Positions 34,876 through 44,626 are shown, counted from the first letter of the stretch. The stretch is 64,000 nt of DNA from Pseudomonas sp. Au-Pse12 (GCF_021341665.1 NZ_JAJTTH010000009.1:186001-250000), one strand, 5' to 3'. Program-made: numbers and translations. Notes: generated by a model from the sequence alone, not told the origin.

Positions 34876-35865
34876 ATGAGCGTGCATGAACTCAAGCGTC
34901 CGCCCACCGCGGATGCGTCAGCCCCCAAGGACCGCTTGCAGTTGAGCGGTGCCCTGGAGCAGTTGCGCCATTGGGCCCAGGCCCGCCCGTTGCACAACGC
35001 GTTGCGCCACAAGCGCCACGGCCATTGGTACGCCTGGCGCTGGATCGACGCGCTGCGGGCTGTCGAGCGTCTGGCCGATGGCCTGCGCCAGCAGGGCTTG
35101 AGCGCCGACTCGCGGCTGGTGGTCAGTGCCCTGTTCGAGCCGGATCTGCTCCTGCTGGCCCTGGCCGCCCACAGCATCGGCGCCGAGGTGCTGAGCCTGG
35201 ACCCCGAGCTGGCGCCAGAAGCACTGCGCCAGCGCTTGTGGCGCCTGCAGCCGAGCCACGCCTTCGTGCATTCCCGCCAGCAGGTGCTGGATTGGGTCGC
35301 CGCCGGTGAAAACGCGCTGGCCCCACGCTTGCTGATTGTCGGGCAAGCCTTGCCGCGTTTGCCGCAAGGCGCGCATCAGCCCTTGCTGGAGTTCAGCCAG
35401 TTGCTCGGTCGTGGCGAACCGCCCCGGCGCCAGGCCTATTGGCGAGCGCCGGTCAGCGCGGGCCAGTTGTGGAGCGAGGAGGGCACGCAGTGGCAAGGCG
35501 GCCTGACGGTGCTGCTGGAGCAGTGGCTGGACAGCGGCCAGTGCCTGGCCTTTGCCGAAAGCCGTGGCTCGGCCCACCACGACCGGCGCGAGGTGGCCCC
35601 CAGCGGGCTGTTGCTGTCGCCCCAGCGCCTGCAACGCCTGGCAGACGACATCGAAAGCCGCCTGGCGCCGCCCGGCAGCTGGCGCCGTCGCCTGTGCGAA
35701 TGGGCCTTGGCCCATCCGCAGCAGCTGCTGCCTCGGCTGCTCAAGCAGCGTGTACGGCACCTGCTGGGCTTTTCCCGCCTGCAGTTCATCTGGCAGGCCC
35801 CGCAGGCCACGCCGCAACCGGCAACCCCGGCCTGGATCGCCGAATTCACACGGAACATTGCATGA
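34876..35865 (+). CDS. Degenerate AMP-ligase-like protein of the transporter operon
   Basis: This 329-residue protein has a first half that resembles the N-terminal domain of acyl-CoA synthetases (HWYAWRWIDALRAVERLADG, ADSRLVVSALFEPDLLLLAL, GAEVLSLDPELAPEALRQRL). It is much shorter than the usual 500-650 residues. The Ser/Thr/Gly-rich ATP loop (SGTTGxPK type) and the later YGxTE and GRxxD motifs are not found, so adenylation is unlikely. The C-terminal part is Arg/Leu-rich and helical. It overlaps the ABC ATPase start by 4 bases, so it is made together with the importer. Confidence 0.6.
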   Translation: MSVHELKRPPTADASAPKDRLQLSGALEQLRHWAQARPLHNALRHKRHGHWYAWRWIDALRAVERLADGLRQQGLSADSRLVVSALFEPDLLLLALAAHSIGAEVLSLDPELAPEALRQRLWRLQPSHAFVHSRQQVLDWVAAGENALAPRLLIVGQALPRLPQGAHQPLLEFSQLLGRGEPPRRQAYWRAPVSAGQLWSEEGTQWQGGLTVLLEQWLDSGQCLAFAESRGSAHHDRREVAPSGLLLSPQRLQRLADDIESRLAPPGSWRRRLCEWALAHPQQLLPRLLKQRVRHLLGFSRLQFIWQAPQATPQPATPAWIAEFTRNIA

Positions 35866-36641
35866 GCCACGCCGAACCCATTCTGCAAGTCAGTGACATC
35901 TCCCTGTCGTTCAAGGGGGTCAACGCCATCAATCGGCTGTCGTTCGAGGTGCGCCGTGGCGAGATCTGCGCCCTGATCGGCCCCAACGGCGCCGGCAAGA
36001 GCTCGCTGCTCAACGTGCTCAACGGGGTCTATCGCTTCGACTCCGGCGCGGTGGTCTTCGACCGGCAGCCCTTCACCCGGATCGACCCGCTGCGGGCCGC
36101 CCGGCGGGGCATCGGCCGGACCTTCCAGAACAATGCCCTGTTCAAGAAGATGAGCGTGCTCGACAACCTGCTCACCGGGCTTTCGCGGCATGCCCGTAGC
36201 GGCTTTATCGAGCAGGCCCTGGGCTTGCCCCGGGCGCGCCGCGAAGCCCGGGCCTTCCGCCAGATGGCCGAGGGCATCTTGCAGTTCCTTGAGTTGCAGG
36301 CGTTGCGCGACGTGCCGGTGGGCAACTTGGCCTACGGCCTGCAAAAGCGCGTGGAGCTGGGCCGGGCGCTGATCGCCGGCCCGAGCTTGTTGCTGCTGGA
36401 CGAACCCATGGCCGGAATGAACGCCGAAGAAAAGCAGGAAATGGCCCGGTTCATCGCCGACATCAACCGTGACCTGGGCACCACCGTGGTGCTGATCGAG
36501 CACGACATGGCGGTGGTCATGGACCTGTGCGACCACGTGGTGGTGCTCGACTACGGGCGCAAGGTGGGCGATGGCACACCGGCCGAGGTCCAGGCCAATC
36601 CCGAGGTGATCGCCGCTTACCTGGGGGCCGTGCACGCATGA
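35862..36641 (+). CDS. LivG-type ABC importer ATPase
   Basis: This 259-residue ATPase of the branched-chain amino-acid (HAAT) class has Walker A GPNGAGKSS, Q-loop GIGRTFQNNALF, a variant signature NLAYGLQKRVELGRAL (L-A-Y-G-L-Q) and Walker B LLLLDEPMAGM. The C-terminal LivG extension (GTPAEVQANPEVIAAYLG) is present. Starts within the previous stop (ATGA) and overlaps the permease gene the same way. Confidence 0.92.
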   Translation: MSHAEPILQVSDISLSFKGVNAINRLSFEVRRGEICALIGPNGAGKSSLLNVLNGVYRFDSGAVVFDRQPFTRIDPLRAARRGIGRTFQNNALFKKMSVLDNLLTGLSRHARSGFIEQALGLPRARREARAFRQMAEGILQFLELQALRDVPVGNLAYGLQKRVELGRALIAGPSLLLLDEPMAGMNAEEKQEMARFIADINRDLGTTVVLIEHDMAVVMDLCDHVVVLDYGRKVGDGTPAEVQANPEVIAAYLGAVHA

Positions 36642-37519
36642 CGTTCTTCTTGGAAACCCTGCTTGGTGGCCTGCTCGCCGGCACCCTGTATTCACTGGTG
36701 GCCATCGGTTTCGTGCTGATCTACAAGGCCAGCGGCGTGTTCAACTTCGCCCAGGGCTCGATGCTGCTGTTCGCCGCGCTGACCTTCGTCAGCCTGCACG
36801 AGCAGGGCGTGCCCTTCGCCCTGGCATTGTTGCTGACGGTGCTGGTGATGATCCTTGGCGCCTGGTTGATCGAGCGCCTGGTGCTGCGGCCGCTGGTCAA
36901 CCGCTCGCAGATCACCCTGTTCATGGCCACCCTGGGCCTGTCGTTCATCATCGAGGGCCTGGCCCAGGGGCTGATGGGTTCCCAGGTGCGGGCCCTGGAC
37001 CTGGGCATCGACGACGTACCGCTGTTCCTCGGGCCGCTGATGGTCAGCCAGTTCGACCTGATCGCCGCGGCCACCGCTGTGGTGCTGGTGGTGGTCCTGG
37101 CGCTGCTGTTCAACAAGACCCGCATCGGCATTTCGCTGCGGGCGGTGGCCGACGACACCACGGCGGCGCTGTCCATCGGCATCAACCTCAACCGCATCTG
37201 GCAGATCGTCTGGGCCGTGGCCGGGGTGGTGGGGCTGGTGGCCGGGCTGCTCTGGGGCGCCCGCCAGGGGGTGCAGTTTTCCTTGTCGCTGGTGGTGCTC
37301 AAGGCGTTGCCGGTGCTGATCATCGGCGGCTTTACCTCGATCGGCGGGGCGATTGCCGGCGGCCTGATCGTCGGCGCCGCGGAGAACCTGGCGGAGGTCT
37401 ACCTCGGCCCGCTGCTTGGCGGCGGCATCAGCCCCTGGTTCGCCTATGTCCTGGCCCTGGCCTTCCTCTACATCCGTCCCGCCGGCCTGTTCGGCGAGCG
37501 GGCCATCGAGCGAGTGTGA
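36638..37519 (+). CDS. LivH-type ABC importer permease
   Basis: This 293-residue membrane protein of the BPD_transp_2 family has about eight segments. Signature stretches are GTLYSLVAIGFVLIYKASGV, FNFAQGSMLLFAA, GISLRAVADDTTAALSIGIN (coupling loop) and GAIAGGLIVGAAENLAEVYL. Four-base overlap with the ATPase gene upstream. It pairs with the LivM-type subunit in the same operon. Confidence 0.92.
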   Translation: MTFFLETLLGGLLAGTLYSLVAIGFVLIYKASGVFNFAQGSMLLFAALTFVSLHEQGVPFALALLLTVLVMILGAWLIERLVLRPLVNRSQITLFMATLGLSFIIEGLAQGLMGSQVRALDLGIDDVPLFLGPLMVSQFDLIAAATAVVLVVVLALLFNKTRIGISLRAVADDTTAALSIGINLNRIWQIVWAVAGVVGLVAGLLWGARQGVQFSLSLVVLKALPVLIIGGFTSIGGAIAGGLIVGAAENLAEVYLGPLLGGGISPWFAYVLALAFLYIRPAGLFGERAIERV

Positions 37520-37523
37520 ATTG

Positions 37524-38573
37524 ATGTCCATTCTTCTGACACAGCCCAGCGCGCCGTTGCTGCTGGTCCAGCGCCGCCTGCCCTGGGGCCTGGCCGGCCT
37601 GTTGCTGCTGGCCTTCGGCGTAGTGCCGCTGCTTGGCAACGACTATTGGCTCAGCGCAATCCTGATTCCGTTCCTGGTGCTGTCCCTGGCCGGGCTCGGG
37701 CTCAACCTGCTGACCGGCTACACCGGCCAGACCTCGGTGGGCGCCGCCGGCTTCATGGCGGTCGGGGCCTTTGCCACCTACGGTTTTCTGCTGCGCCTGC
37801 CGGAGCTCGGGCTGCCCCTGGCGCTGCTGGGCGGCGGCCTGATCAGCGCCCTGGTGGGCTGGCTGTTCGGCTTGCCGAGTTCGCGGATCAAGGGCTTCTA
37901 CCTGATGGTCAGCACCCTGGCGGCGCAGTTTTTCCTGGAGTGGCTGTTCGTCAAGTTTCCCTGGTTCTACAACTACGGCTCCTCGGGGACCATTTCGGCG
38001 CCGCAGTTGAACCTGCTGGGCCACGACCTGAATCACCCGCAGGGCCGTTACCTGCTGACCCTGGTGACGGTGCTGCTGTTGACCTGGGTGGCGCAGAACC
38101 TGGTGCAGAGCCAGGTCGGCCGCAACTGGATGGCGATCCGCGACATGGACACCGCTGCCGCCGTGATCGGCATTCCGGTGGCCCGCTACAAGCGCCTGGC
38201 GTTTGCCGTCAGTTCGTTCTACCTGGGCATCGCCGGGGCGCTGTGGGCCTTCGCCTACCTGGGCACCGCCAGCGCCAGCAGCTTCGATATCAATCGTTCG
38301 TTCCAGATCCTCTTCATCATCATTATCGGTGGCATGGGCAGCGTGGCCGGCAACTTTGTCGGCGCGGCCTTCATCAGCCTGCTGCCGATCTTCCTCAGCC
38401 ATGCCGGGCAGTGGCTGCTGGGCGGGGCGGTGGATGCCGGGCAATTGCAGAACCTGCAGAAAATCATCTTTGGCGTGCTGATCATCCTGTTCCTGATCAA
38501 GGAACCCGAGGGCCTGATCCGCCTGCTGAGCAACCTGCGCGAGCGCCTGCGGCACTGGCCGCTGCGCTTCTGA
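37524..38573 (+). CDS. LivM-type ABC importer permease
   Basis: This 349-residue membrane protein has family features NLLTGYTGQTSVGAAGFMAV, FGLPSSRIKGFYLMVSTLAA, MAIRDMDTAAAVIGIPVARY (coupling loop) and GGMGSVAGNFVGAAFI. ATG 37524 is four bases after the livH-type stop. The N-terminus carries a short hydrophilic extension. It is the second permease half of the importer. Confidence 0.91.
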   Translation: MSILLTQPSAPLLLVQRRLPWGLAGLLLLAFGVVPLLGNDYWLSAILIPFLVLSLAGLGLNLLTGYTGQTSVGAAGFMAVGAFATYGFLLRLPELGLPLALLGGGLISALVGWLFGLPSSRIKGFYLMVSTLAAQFFLEWLFVKFPWFYNYGSSGTISAPQLNLLGHDLNHPQGRYLLTLVTVLLLTWVAQNLVQSQVGRNWMAIRDMDTAAAVIGIPVARYKRLAFAVSSFYLGIAGALWAFAYLGTASASSFDINRSFQILFIIIIGGMGSVAGNFVGAAFISLLPIFLSHAGQWLLGGAVDAGQLQNLQKIIFGVLIILFLIKEPEGLIRLLSNLRERLRHWPLRF

Positions 38574-38600
38574 ATTCCACTCAAGACCTAGAGAGACAAC

Positions 38601-39935
38601 ATGCGTGCATCCTTGAAAGCTTCCCTGGCCGGTGCGGCGTTGCTGCTGTCGGCGGCGCTGACCCCGCAGGCCCAGGCCGCGCCGGACCAGCAGTTCTTCC
38701 CCCTGGCCACCTACCGGGTCGGTGCCTACGCCTCCAGCGGGGTGCAGGTGTGGGCCGGGATGATCGACTACCTGAACTACATCAATCAGGTGGAAGGCGG
38801 GATCAACGGGGTCAAGCTGGTGTGGCAGGAATGCGAGACCGAATGGACCGCGGAGAAGGGCATCGAGTGCTACGAGCGCTTCAAGAAGGGCCTGGACGGT
38901 GCGCCGGTGGCGGTCTATCAGCCCAACGGGGCGCCGGCGGCCTATGCCTTGAGCGAGCGCGCCGAGGTGGACAAGATCCCGCTGATCACCCTCGGCTACG
39001 GCCGCACCGAAGCCACCGATGGCACGGTGTTCCCCTACAACTTCCCGGTGATGCTGACCTTCTACAGCGAGGCCTCGACCCTGGTGAACTACATCGCCCA
39101 GCGCGAGGGCGGGTTTGACAAGCTCAAGGGCAAGAAGATCGCCACGGTCTATCACGACTCCGCCTATGGCCGGGAAACCCTCGGGCCGCTGAAGCTACTG
39201 GCGGAAAAATACGGTTTCGAGAACATCCAGATCCCGGTGGCCGACCCGGGCAACGAGCAATCGGCGCAATGGCGGCAGATCCGCCAGCAGAACCCGGACT
39301 GGGTGTTCCTGCGCACCTGGGGCGTGTCGACCCCGGTGGCGGTGAAGACCGCCGCGCGCTTCGGCTTCCCGGTGGACCACATCATCGGCGACATCTGGGC
39401 CAGCTCCAGTGAAGACGTGCTGCCCGCCGGCGCCGCCGCCAAGGGTTACCTGGCGTTGACGCCGTACCCGGCGGGCAGCGACTTCGAGATCCACAAGCGC
39501 CTCAAGCAGTACATCCTCGATACGGGCAAGAGCGACCTCAAGGACCTGAAGAACTTCGGCAGCGTGTACTACAACTCCGGGCTGGTGAACGCCGCGGTGG
39601 CGGTGGAGGCGATCCGCACCGCCCAGGGCCAGTTCGGCAAGCGCCCGCTCAATGGCGAGGAAGGCCGCTGGGGCCTGGAGCACTTGAACATCGACGACGC
39701 GCGCCTCAAGGACATGGGCTACCTGGGCTTGATGCAGAACCTCAAGCTGTCTTGCCGCGATCACGAAGGCGGTGGCGCGGCCCGGGTGCAGCAATGGGAC
39801 GGCGCCAACTGGACCCTGATCAGCGACTGGATCGCCGCCGACCGCGCGCTGCTGCGGCCGCTGATCGACGAGAAGGCCGCGGCCTTCGCCAAGGAAAAAC
39901 ACCTGGTGCCGCGCACCTGCAACGGGGATGAGTGA
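38601..39935 (+). CDS. Periplasmic binding protein of the LIV-type importer
   Basis: This 444-residue Peripla_BP_6 protein has a clear signal peptide (MRASLKASLAGAALLLSAAL, cut after QAQA). It is longer than Leu/Ile/Val-binding proteins and contains VYQPNGAPAAYALSERAEVD, TVYHDSAYGRETLGPLKLLA and HIIGDIWASSSEDVLPAGAA. Related proteins bind aromatic, amide or organosulfur compounds as well as amino acids. Linkage to sfnB and an LLM monooxygenase suggests a sulfur-containing ligand (inference). Confidence 0.87.
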   Translation: MRASLKASLAGAALLLSAALTPQAQAAPDQQFFPLATYRVGAYASSGVQVWAGMIDYLNYINQVEGGINGVKLVWQECETEWTAEKGIECYERFKKGLDGAPVAVYQPNGAPAAYALSERAEVDKIPLITLGYGRTEATDGTVFPYNFPVMLTFYSEASTLVNYIAQREGGFDKLKGKKIATVYHDSAYGRETLGPLKLLAEKYGFENIQIPVADPGNEQSAQWRQIRQQNPDWVFLRTWGVSTPVAVKTAARFGFPVDHIIGDIWASSSEDVLPAGAAAKGYLALTPYPAGSDFEIHKRLKQYILDTGKSDLKDLKNFGSVYYNSGLVNAAVAVEAIRTAQGQFGKRPLNGEEGRWGLEHLNIDDARLKDMGYLGLMQNLKLSCRDHEGGGAARVQQWDGANWTLISDWIAADRALLRPLIDEKAAAFAKEKHLVPRTCNGDE

Positions 39936-39938
39936 GCC

Positions 39939-40706
<768 letters not shown>

Positions 40707-40719
40707 CCGTGAGCATTCC

Positions 40720-42156
40720 ATGAGCCAACTCCACAACGGACAGGCACACCCTGCCACCCGTGATGCGCAAATCCTGATTGTCGGTGGCGGCCTCAGCGGC
40801 GCCTTGCTGGCTGCCCACTTGCTGCGCCTGCCGGGCCAGCGGCGGATCCTGGTGATCGAGCCGCGCAGCGAACTCGGGCGTGGCGAGGCCTACAGCGCCG
40901 TGGAACTGGGGCATACCCTGAACGGCAACGCCGCGCGCATGAGCGTCGACCCGGACAACGCCGACGACCTGACCCAATGGCTGACCCGGCACATTGCCGA
41001 GGGCGGCTGGCCCGAGTCGGACCGCCAGCACGTGCCGGTCAGCGAACTGTTTCCGCCCCGCGGGCTGTTTGGTGTCTATGTCCAGCAGCGGCTGGCCGAG
41101 GCGCAAGCGCAGGGCCGGGCGCAGGGCTCTGCGGTGAGCCATGTGCAGGGCGAGGCGGTGGACCTGGAAACCGACCCCGACGGTGTACTCCTGACCCTGG
41201 CCGATGGCCGGCAACTGCGCGGCGCGGTGGCGGTACTGGCCACCGGCATGTTCCCGGCGGCGCGCACGCCACAGACCCGGTCCAGTGGCCTTAACGCCGC
41301 CGCCCTGGACCCCTGGGACGTGGCCGCCATGGCCCGCCTCGACCCGCAGGCCACGGTGCTGATCATCGGCTCCGGGCTGACCATGGTCGACGCCGTGGTG
41401 TCCCTGGAGCAGGCCGGGCATCGCGGGCCGATCGAGGTGTTTTCCCGCCATGGGCTGCTGCCGCACGTGCGTCGCCAGCCACCGGCCTGGGAGGATTTTC
41501 TGGCCGCCGACCCGAGCCTGCGCAGCCCCCGGCAGTTGCTCCGGGCACTGCGGCGCCAGTGCCAGGCGGCGCAGGCCCGGGGTATTGACTGGCAAGCACC
41601 GCTGGACACGGTGCGGGCGCATATCGGGCGCTTGTGGAGCCAGGCCAGCGAGGCGCAGAAACGCCAGTTCGTGCGTCATGTGCGGCCCTGGTGGGAAAGC
41701 CATCACCATCGCTCGCCGCCCTTGAGCGCGGAGCTGGTGGCGCGCCTGCAAGAGGAGGGCCGGTTGCGGGTGCATGCTGCGTCCTACCAGGGGCTGGAGC
41801 TGGACGCCGAAGGCCGCCTGGTGATCCGCCTGCGCTACCGCGGCCGCCAGGACAGCGTGCGGCTGGCGGGGGATGCATTGATCAACTCCAGCGGCATTGA
41901 ATACGACTGGCGCCGGGTGGCGCGGCCTTTGCCGCGGCAACTGCTGGCTCGCGGCCTGGTCACCCCCGGGCCGCTGGCCCTGGGCATCAGCGCCACGGCG
42001 GACGGCGCCGTGCACGATGCCCAGGGCCAGGCATCCGAGCGCCTGTTCGCCCTGGGCCCGCCCTTGCGCGGCCTGTGGTGGGAAAGCACCGCCGTCACCG
42101 ACGTCGCCCTGCAAGCCAAGGCCCTGGCCGCGCGCCTGGCCGCATTGCCGTTGTAG
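40720..42156 (+). CDS. FAD/NAD(P)-binding oxidoreductase of the transporter operon
   Basis: This 478-residue protein has two Rossmann dinucleotide sites: ILIVGGGLSGALLAAHLL near the N-terminus and VLIIGSGLTMVDAVVSLEQA near residue 210. It also has the flavin-monooxygenase-like GRGEAYSAVELGHTLNGNAARM, placing it in the FAD_NAD_bind (Pfam FAD-NAD(P)-binding) family. It starts 13 bases after the LivF-type stop. It might oxidise or reduce the imported substrate, or regenerate a cofactor. The TAG stop lies inside the first REPIN copy. Confidence 0.78.
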   Translation: MSQLHNGQAHPATRDAQILIVGGGLSGALLAAHLLRLPGQRRILVIEPRSELGRGEAYSAVELGHTLNGNAARMSVDPDNADDLTQWLTRHIAEGGWPESDRQHVPVSELFPPRGLFGVYVQQRLAEAQAQGRAQGSAVSHVQGEAVDLETDPDGVLLTLADGRQLRGAVAVLATGMFPAARTPQTRSSGLNAAALDPWDVAAMARLDPQATVLIIGSGLTMVDAVVSLEQAGHRGPIEVFSRHGLLPHVRRQPPAWEDFLAADPSLRSPRQLLRALRRQCQAAQARGIDWQAPLDTVRAHIGRLWSQASEAQKRQFVRHVRPWWESHHHRSPPLSAELVARLQEEGRLRVHAASYQGLELDAEGRLVIRLRYRGRQDSVRLAGDALINSSGIEYDWRRVARPLPRQLLARGLVTPGPLALGISATADGAVHDAQGQASERLFALGPPLRGLWWESTAVTDVALQAKALAARLAALPL

Positions 42157-42600
42157 CCGCTGCCGCAGGCTGCGAACGGCCCGCAGGGCCGCGGCGTACT
42201 AAAGGCCGCTGCGGGTTCGGCGGGCGATCGTCAAGCAAGGTCCTGCGGACCTTTGCGCAGCTTCGCCGTGGCTCAGCAGCGGCTACAGGCAATGCCGATC
42301 GGGGTTGTGTAGCCGCTGCCGCAGGCTGCGAACGGCTCCGTAGGAGACGCGGGGATCTTGAGGCCGCTGCGGGTTCGGCGGGCGATCATCAAGCAAGGTC
42401 CTGCGGACCTTTGCGCAGCTTCGCCGTGGCTCAGCAGCGGCTACAGGCAATGCCGATCGGGGTTGTGTAGCCGCTGCCGCAGGCTGCGAACGGCTCCGCA
42501 GGAGACGCGGGGATCTTGAGGCCGCTGCGGGTTTGGCGGGTGATCGTCAAGCAAGGTCCTGCGGACCTTCGCGCAGCTTCGCGGGCTCAGCAGCGGCTAC
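42153..42600. repeat. Three tandem REPIN units between convergent genes
   Basis: Copies start at 42153, 42309 and 42467 (periods of 156 and 158 bases). Each begins GTAGCCGCTGCCGCAGGC and ends CAGCGGCTAC, the ends being inverted copies of each other, so each unit can fold into a long hairpin. An inner pair, AAGGTCCTGCGGACCTT, recurs in each. Units 1 and 2 share the closing CAGGCAATGCCGATCGGGGT. There is no gene in the interval. Confidence 0.9.
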
Positions 42601-43706
42601 AGGAAGGTGACCCAGCGCTGTTCCTGGGCGGCGGTGCGGATCGCTGCGGCCAGGCGTTCTACTTCCCAGGCTTCAGCGAAATCCGTGCCGTCCCGGCCCT
42701 GGCCGTACAGGGCCATGATCAGTTCGTGAACCTCCAGGGTCTTGAGTTCGTTGTAGCCCAGTTGATGCCCGGGGGCCGGGCTGAAGGCGGCGTAGCCGGG
42801 CAGGTCGGGCCCGGCCAGCAGGCGCTGGAAGCCTTTCTGCCCGACCCGGTACAGGCGCAGTTCGTTGAGCCGTTCCTGGTCGAACGCCAGGGTGCCGAGG
42901 GTGCCGCTGATCTCGAAGCTCAGGTGGTTCTTGTAGCCGTGCTTGATCCAGCTGCTGCTCACGCAACCCCGGGCGCCATTGGCAAAGCGCAGCAGGGCGT
43001 GGGCCTGGTCGTCGACCTCTATGCCGCGCCGTTGCGGGCTGCCGCTGTGGGCGGGGCGTTGCAGGTGCACGGTCTGGGTGTCGGCGCACACTGCCTGCAC
43101 CGGCCCCATGAGAAAGCGCGCCATGGCCAGCAGGTGGCTGCCCAGGTCCGCCAGGGCGCCGCCGGCGTGCTGCGGGTCGCAACGCCAGGACCAGGGCGAG
43201 TCCGGGTCGGCCATGAAGTCTTCGCTGAACTCGCCCTGGAAACTCACCAACTGCCCCAGCTCACCCTGGCCGATCAGCTGCCGGGCCAGGACGATCATCG
43301 GGTTGTGCTGGTAGTTGTAGCCGACCCGGGTCACCACCCCGGCGGCCTGGGCCGCGTGGTGCATCTGCCGGGCCTGCTCGACGCTGACCGCCAGGGGTTT
43401 TTCGCAGTACACCGCCTTGCCCGCCGCCAACGCCGCCATGGCCATGGGGAAGTGCAGGTGATTGGGGGTGGTGATGGCCACCAGATTGACCCGGGGATCG
43501 GCGATCAGGTCTTGCCAGTCGGCGTGGGCCTGGGCAAAGCCCCAGGCGCCGGCACAGTGCTCGGCGCGCTGCGCATCGGCATCGGCCAGGGCGGCCAGGT
43601 GCAGGCGCACCGGCAGTTCGAAGGCCGCGCCGACGCTGCGAAACGCCAGGGCGTGAGCCCGGCCCATGAAGCCGGTGCCGATCAAGCCAATGCCAAGTTC
43701 GTCCAT
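42597..43706 (-). CDS. Gfo/Idh/MocA-family dehydrogenase, probable inositol-isomer or related cyclitol/sugar enzyme
   Basis: This 369-residue oxidoreductase has the Rossmann motif GIGLIGTGFMGRAHA, catalytic lysine in CEKPLAV (K103) and the D187/H191 pair (ADLGSHLLA), the same catalytic layout as IolG. An inserted FSEDFMADPDSPWSWRCD loop is typical of the YrbE/IolX-W-like branch. The promoter region carries three GGAA-N6-TTCC-like sites, suggesting it belongs to the inositol regulon although 30 kb away. It ends inside the third REPIN copy. Confidence 0.82.
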   Translation of the reverse strand: MDELGIGLIGTGFMGRAHALAFRSVGAAFELPVRLHLAALADADAQRAEHCAGAWGFAQAHADWQDLIADPRVNLVAITTPNHLHFPMAMAALAAGKAVYCEKPLAVSVEQARQMHHAAQAAGVVTRVGYNYQHNPMIVLARQLIGQGELGQLVSFQGEFSEDFMADPDSPWSWRCDPQHAGGALADLGSHLLAMARFLMGPVQAVCADTQTVHLQRPAHSGSPQRRGIEVDDQAHALLRFANGARGCVSSSWIKHGYKNHLSFEISGTLGTLAFDQERLNELRLYRVGQKGFQRLLAGPDLPGYAAFSPAPGHQLGYNELKTLEVHELIMALYGQGRDGTDFAEAWEVERLAAAIRTAAQEQRWVTFL

Positions 43707-43718
43707 AACCGCTCCTGC

Positions 43719-43791
43719 AGAATTATTGTTCTAGGGAGTGCTAGTTATGGAATAAATATTCGTTAATTGCAATTGTTGGAATTAAAATTTC
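43719..43791. promoter_or_regulatory. Array of three IolR-like operators
   Basis: AGAA-TTATTG-TTCT (43719-43732), GGAA-TAAATA-TTCG (43749-43762) and GGAA-TTAAAA-TTTC (43778-43791) share the 4-6-4 layout of the GGAA-N6-TTCC site at iolC. Their starts are 30 and 29 bases apart. They lie just upstream of the dehydrogenase start at 43706 in an AT-rich island. Confidence 0.55.
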
Positions 43792-43812
43792 GAGGCAGCC
43801 CTGCAGAACAAC

Positions 43813-43840
43813 AAAAAGGCAGCCCGAGGGCTGCCTTTTT
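43813..43840. terminator. Bidirectional rho-independent terminator
   Basis: AAAAAGGCAGCCC and GGGCTGCCTTTTT (13-base perfect arms around GA) form a strong hairpin with T5 on both strands. It ends the short-chain dehydrogenase operon on the minus strand, 19 bases after its stop, and insulates the dehydrogenase promoter region. Confidence 0.9.
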
Positions 43841-43858
43841 GGGGGGGGCAAGCGGGCC

Positions 43859-44626
43859 TCAGGAGAGGAAGCCGCCGTCCACGTTCAGCGAAATGCCCGT
43901 GGTGTAGCTGGAGGCGTCGCTGGCCAGGTAGAGCACCGCGCCGGCCATTTCGCTGGGGTCGGCCACGCGCTTGAGGGGGATCTGCGCCAGGGCGGTCTTG
44001 AGGATGGCGTCGTTCTTCACCAGCGCCGAGGCGAACTTGGTGTCGGTCAGGCCCGGTAGCAGGGCGTTGCAGCGGATGCCGAACGGCGCGCATTCCTTGG
44101 CGAAGACCTTGGTCATGTTGATCACCGCGGCCTTGGTCACCGAGTAGATGCCCTGGAAGATCCCCGGCGAGATGCCGTTGATCGAGGCCACGTTGATGAT
44201 GCTGCCGCCACCGTTCTCGCGCATCAGCTTGCCGGCTTCCACCGACATGAAGAAGTAGCCGCGGATGTTGACGTCGACGGTCTTCTGGAAAGCCCCGAGG
44301 TCCGTGTCCAGGACGTTGCAGAACTGCGGGTTGGTGGCGGCGTTGTTGACCAGGATGTCCAGGCGCCCGAACTGTTCGCGGATGCCGGCGAAGACCTGGC
44401 TGATCTGTTCCATTTCGCCGATGTGGCAGGCAATTGCCGTGGCCTTGCCGCCGTCGGCGATGATCGCGTCGGCCACGTGCTGGCAGCCTTCGAGCTTGCG
44501 GCTCGACACGATCACATGGGCCCCTTGCTGGGCCAGCAACTTGGCAATGGCCTCACCGATGCCGCGGCTGGCGCCGGAAACGAAAGCGATCTTGCCGTCG
44601 AGGTCGAACAACTGAGTCTTGGACAT
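43859..44626 (-). CDS. Short-chain dehydrogenase/reductase
   Basis: This 255-residue classical SDR has cofactor site SGASRGIGEAIAKLLAQQ, the NNAATN structural motif and the catalytic Ser-Tyr-Lys as NVASINGISPG, then YSVTKAA. The C-terminal ends ITTGISLNVDGGFLS-like (YTTGISLNVDGGFLS). The SRK segment after beta-2 suggests NADP preference. It follows a phosphotransferase gene by 39 bases; the pair resembles fatty/acyl-CoA catabolic clusters. Substrate unknown. Confidence 0.88.
   Translation of the reverse strand: MSKTQLFDLDGKIAFVSGASRGIGEAIAKLLAQQGAHVIVSSRKLEGCQHVADAIIADGGKATAIACHIGEMEQISQVFAGIREQFGRLDILVNNAATNPQFCNVLDTDLGAFQKTVDVNIRGYFFMSVEAGKLMRENGGGSIINVASINGISPGIFQGIYSVTKAAVINMTKVFAKECAPFGIRCNALLPGLTDTKFASALVKNDAILKTALAQIPLKRVADPSEMAGAVLYLASDASSYTTGISLNVDGGFLS

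Noticed and set aside
42153..42600. Regularly spaced repeats suggesting a CRISPR array
   Set aside because: Units are about 157 bases, the intervening parts are also repeated, and each unit is an inverted repeat; these are REPINs and no cas genes are present.
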